This document shows positions 63,055-64,000 of a stretch of DNA of 64,000 nt, one piece after another. The stretch is from the NCBI RefSeq assembly GCF_023195925.1, contig NZ_JALPRE010000019.1:1-64000 (forward strand). The letters run 5' to 3'. How positions within the stretch are numbered: the first letter of the stretch is position 1; each line of letters begins with the position of its first letter. Source of the stretch: Aquimarina acroporae (GTDB lineage: Bacteria; Bacteroidota; Bacteroidia; Flavobacteriales; Flavobacteriaceae). Under the pieces are notes generated by a model that saw only the letters and a list, made by a program, of their open reading frames with translations, ran no database searches and had not been told where the DNA came from. The position numbers were made by a program, and so were the translations under genes.

Positions 63055-64000
63055 TTAACTTATATAATTCCAGATATTCTTGTGTTTTGCCATCTGTTGG
63101 TATGTATAAAGTAGTACTTTGTTCTTTTCGAGAGATAAAGAAGAATCTTCATTTAGTGTTTTCATGGCATAATACCTTGCCGTTTTAAGAATATCATTAT
63201 CTCGTACAATATCTGCTATCTTAAGATTAAGCACCCCACTTTGTTGGGTTCCCATAATATCTCCGGGGCCACGTAGTTTTAAATCGACTTCAGCGATATC
63301 GAAACCATCATTAGTACGAACCATAGTCTCCAATCTGGTTTTACTATCTGCAGATAGTTTGTGACTAGTCATTAAGATGCAATAACTTTGTTCTGCACCT
63401 CGTCCAACACGACCGCGTAGCTGGTGTAACTGTGAAAGCCCGAAACGTTCTGCACTTTCTATGATCATTACACTGGCATTTGGAACATTAACCCCGACTT
63501 CAATCACCGTAGTAGCAACCATAATTTGTGTTTCGCCTTTTACAAAGCGTTCCATTTCATAATCTTTATCTGCGGGTTTCATTTGCCCATGCACTATAGA
63601 AATCTGGTATTCTGGAGCAGGGAAGGAGCGTGCAATACTCTCGTAGCCATCCATAAGGTCTTTATAGTCCATAGCTTCAGATTCTTGAATAAGCGGATAA
63701 ACAATATAAATCTGACGTCCTTTCTGAATTTCATCAGCAATAAATTTAAACACTTTTAATCTGTTACTATCATAGCGGTGTACCGTTTTAATTGCTTTTC
63801 TGCCGGGAGGAAGCTCGTCAATTACAGAAATATCAAGATCGCCATATAAGCTCATCGCGAGAGTTCTGGGGATGGGTGTCGCGGTCATTACTAAAATATG
63901 TGGTGGGTAGTCATTTTTGTGCCATAGTTTGGACCGTTGCGCTACTCCAAAACGATGCTGCTCATCGATGATGGCTAAACCAAGATTCTTAAATTTCACC
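63055..64000 (-). CDS. recG: ATP-dependent DNA helicase RecG, C-terminal part (cut by window end)
   Basis: The C-terminal 314 residues of a superfamily 2 helicase that remodels stalled replication forks. Motif II (I-I-D-E-Q-H-R-F-G-V), motif III (V-M-T-A-T-P-I-P-R-T-L), motif IV-V (MVATTVIEVGVNVPNASVMII) and motif VI (QLRGRVGR) are present. 'GPGDIMGTQQSG' is typical of RecG rather than Mfd or UvrB. The wedge domain and Walker A lie beyond base 64000, so the start is not in this window. Confidence 0.94.
   Translation of the reverse strand, partial: VKFKNLGLAIIDEQHRFGVAQRSKLWHKNDYPPHILVMTATPIPRTLAMSLYGDLDISVIDELPPGRKAIKTVHRYDSNRLKVFKFIADEIQKGRQIYIVYPLIQESEAMDYKDLMDGYESIARSFPAPEYQISIVHGQMKPADKDYEMERFVKGETQIMVATTVIEVGVNVPNASVMIIESAERFGLSQLHQLRGRVGRGAEQSYCILMTSHKLSADSKTRLETMVRTNDGFDIAEVDLKLRGPGDIMGTQQSGVLNLKIADIVRDNDILKTARYYAMKTLNEDSSLSLEKNKVLLYTYQQMAKHKNIWNYIS

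Noticed and set aside
1..64000. tRNA genes, CRISPR arrays, insertion sequences, prophage genes
   Set aside because: Looked for direct-repeat arrays, transposase or integrase motifs and tRNA-like cloverleafs while reading; none could be supported.

Overview
The window is a gene-dense, AT-rich stretch of chromosome from a marine-type member of the Bacteroidota, almost certainly family Flavobacteriaceae. Signs of this are the proteorhodopsin with its beta-carotene cleavage partner, TAnnTTTG-type -7 promoter boxes, a type IX secretion C-terminal domain, a TonB receptor with a carboxypeptidase-regulatory-like N-terminus, a 6S RNA of the Flavobacterium type next to zapA, and several protein families confined to flavobacteria (DUF6048, DUF6452, DUF6768, CCC-motif membrane proteins). 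A genus such as Aquimarina would fit, but this is not proven. No tRNA, rRNA, CRISPR array, insertion sequence or prophage was recognised.

Layout. 1-6.8 kb: thioredoxin-like protein, hemolysin III-type membrane protein, large hybrid histidine kinase, DUF4268 protein, ZIP transporter and two methyltransferases. 6.9-11.1 kb: a VPS10/BNR-repeat secreted protein and a dienelactone-hydrolase lipoprotein. 11.2-13.8 kb: rlmD operon with two envelope proteins. 13.9-16.3 kb: ECF sigma factor with its DUF6768 partner, then ornithine aminotransferase. 16.3-18.1 kb: the light-harvesting pair blh/proteorhodopsin, divergent over a 48-bp intergenic region containing an inverted repeat. 18.1-19.7 kb: a cluster of small membrane proteins (DUF2752, CD225/dispanin, CCC motif, DUF2752) plus a small unlisted membrane ORF with a damaged start. 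19.8-23.4 kb: Smr protein, two paralogous lipoproteins and a cysteine desulfurase. 23.4-30 kb: TonB-dependent receptor, M23 peptidase, and a galactofuranose pair (glycosyltransferase and UDP-galactopyranose mutase).

30-50.4 kb is mostly housekeeping: zapA, 6S RNA, rny, clpC, gyrA, a TPR protein, pheT, two envelope proteins, pta and ackA. It is interrupted by a tandem array of four paralogous STAS-like proteins of about 125 residues (32.5-34.3 kb). 50.4-58.1 kb is the accessory part: a 58-residue cysteine-rich peptide with a leader like those of natural-product precursors, a secreted multi-domain endonuclease I, and a two-gene unit made of a CD-NTase-like protein with degenerate catalytic residues fused to two membrane helices, followed by a 653-residue membrane protein. 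58.1-64 kb: ArsR/SRPBCC pair with duplicated palindromic operators, two AraC-type regulators, a Rossmann-fold dehydratase-like protein, a small exported protein and the C-terminal part of recG, cut by the window end.

The best candidates for undescribed biology are the pseudo-CD-NTase/2TM plus membrane protein unit, the orphan Cys-rich precursor peptide, and the four-copy STAS-like array. Functions there are inferred only from sequence features.
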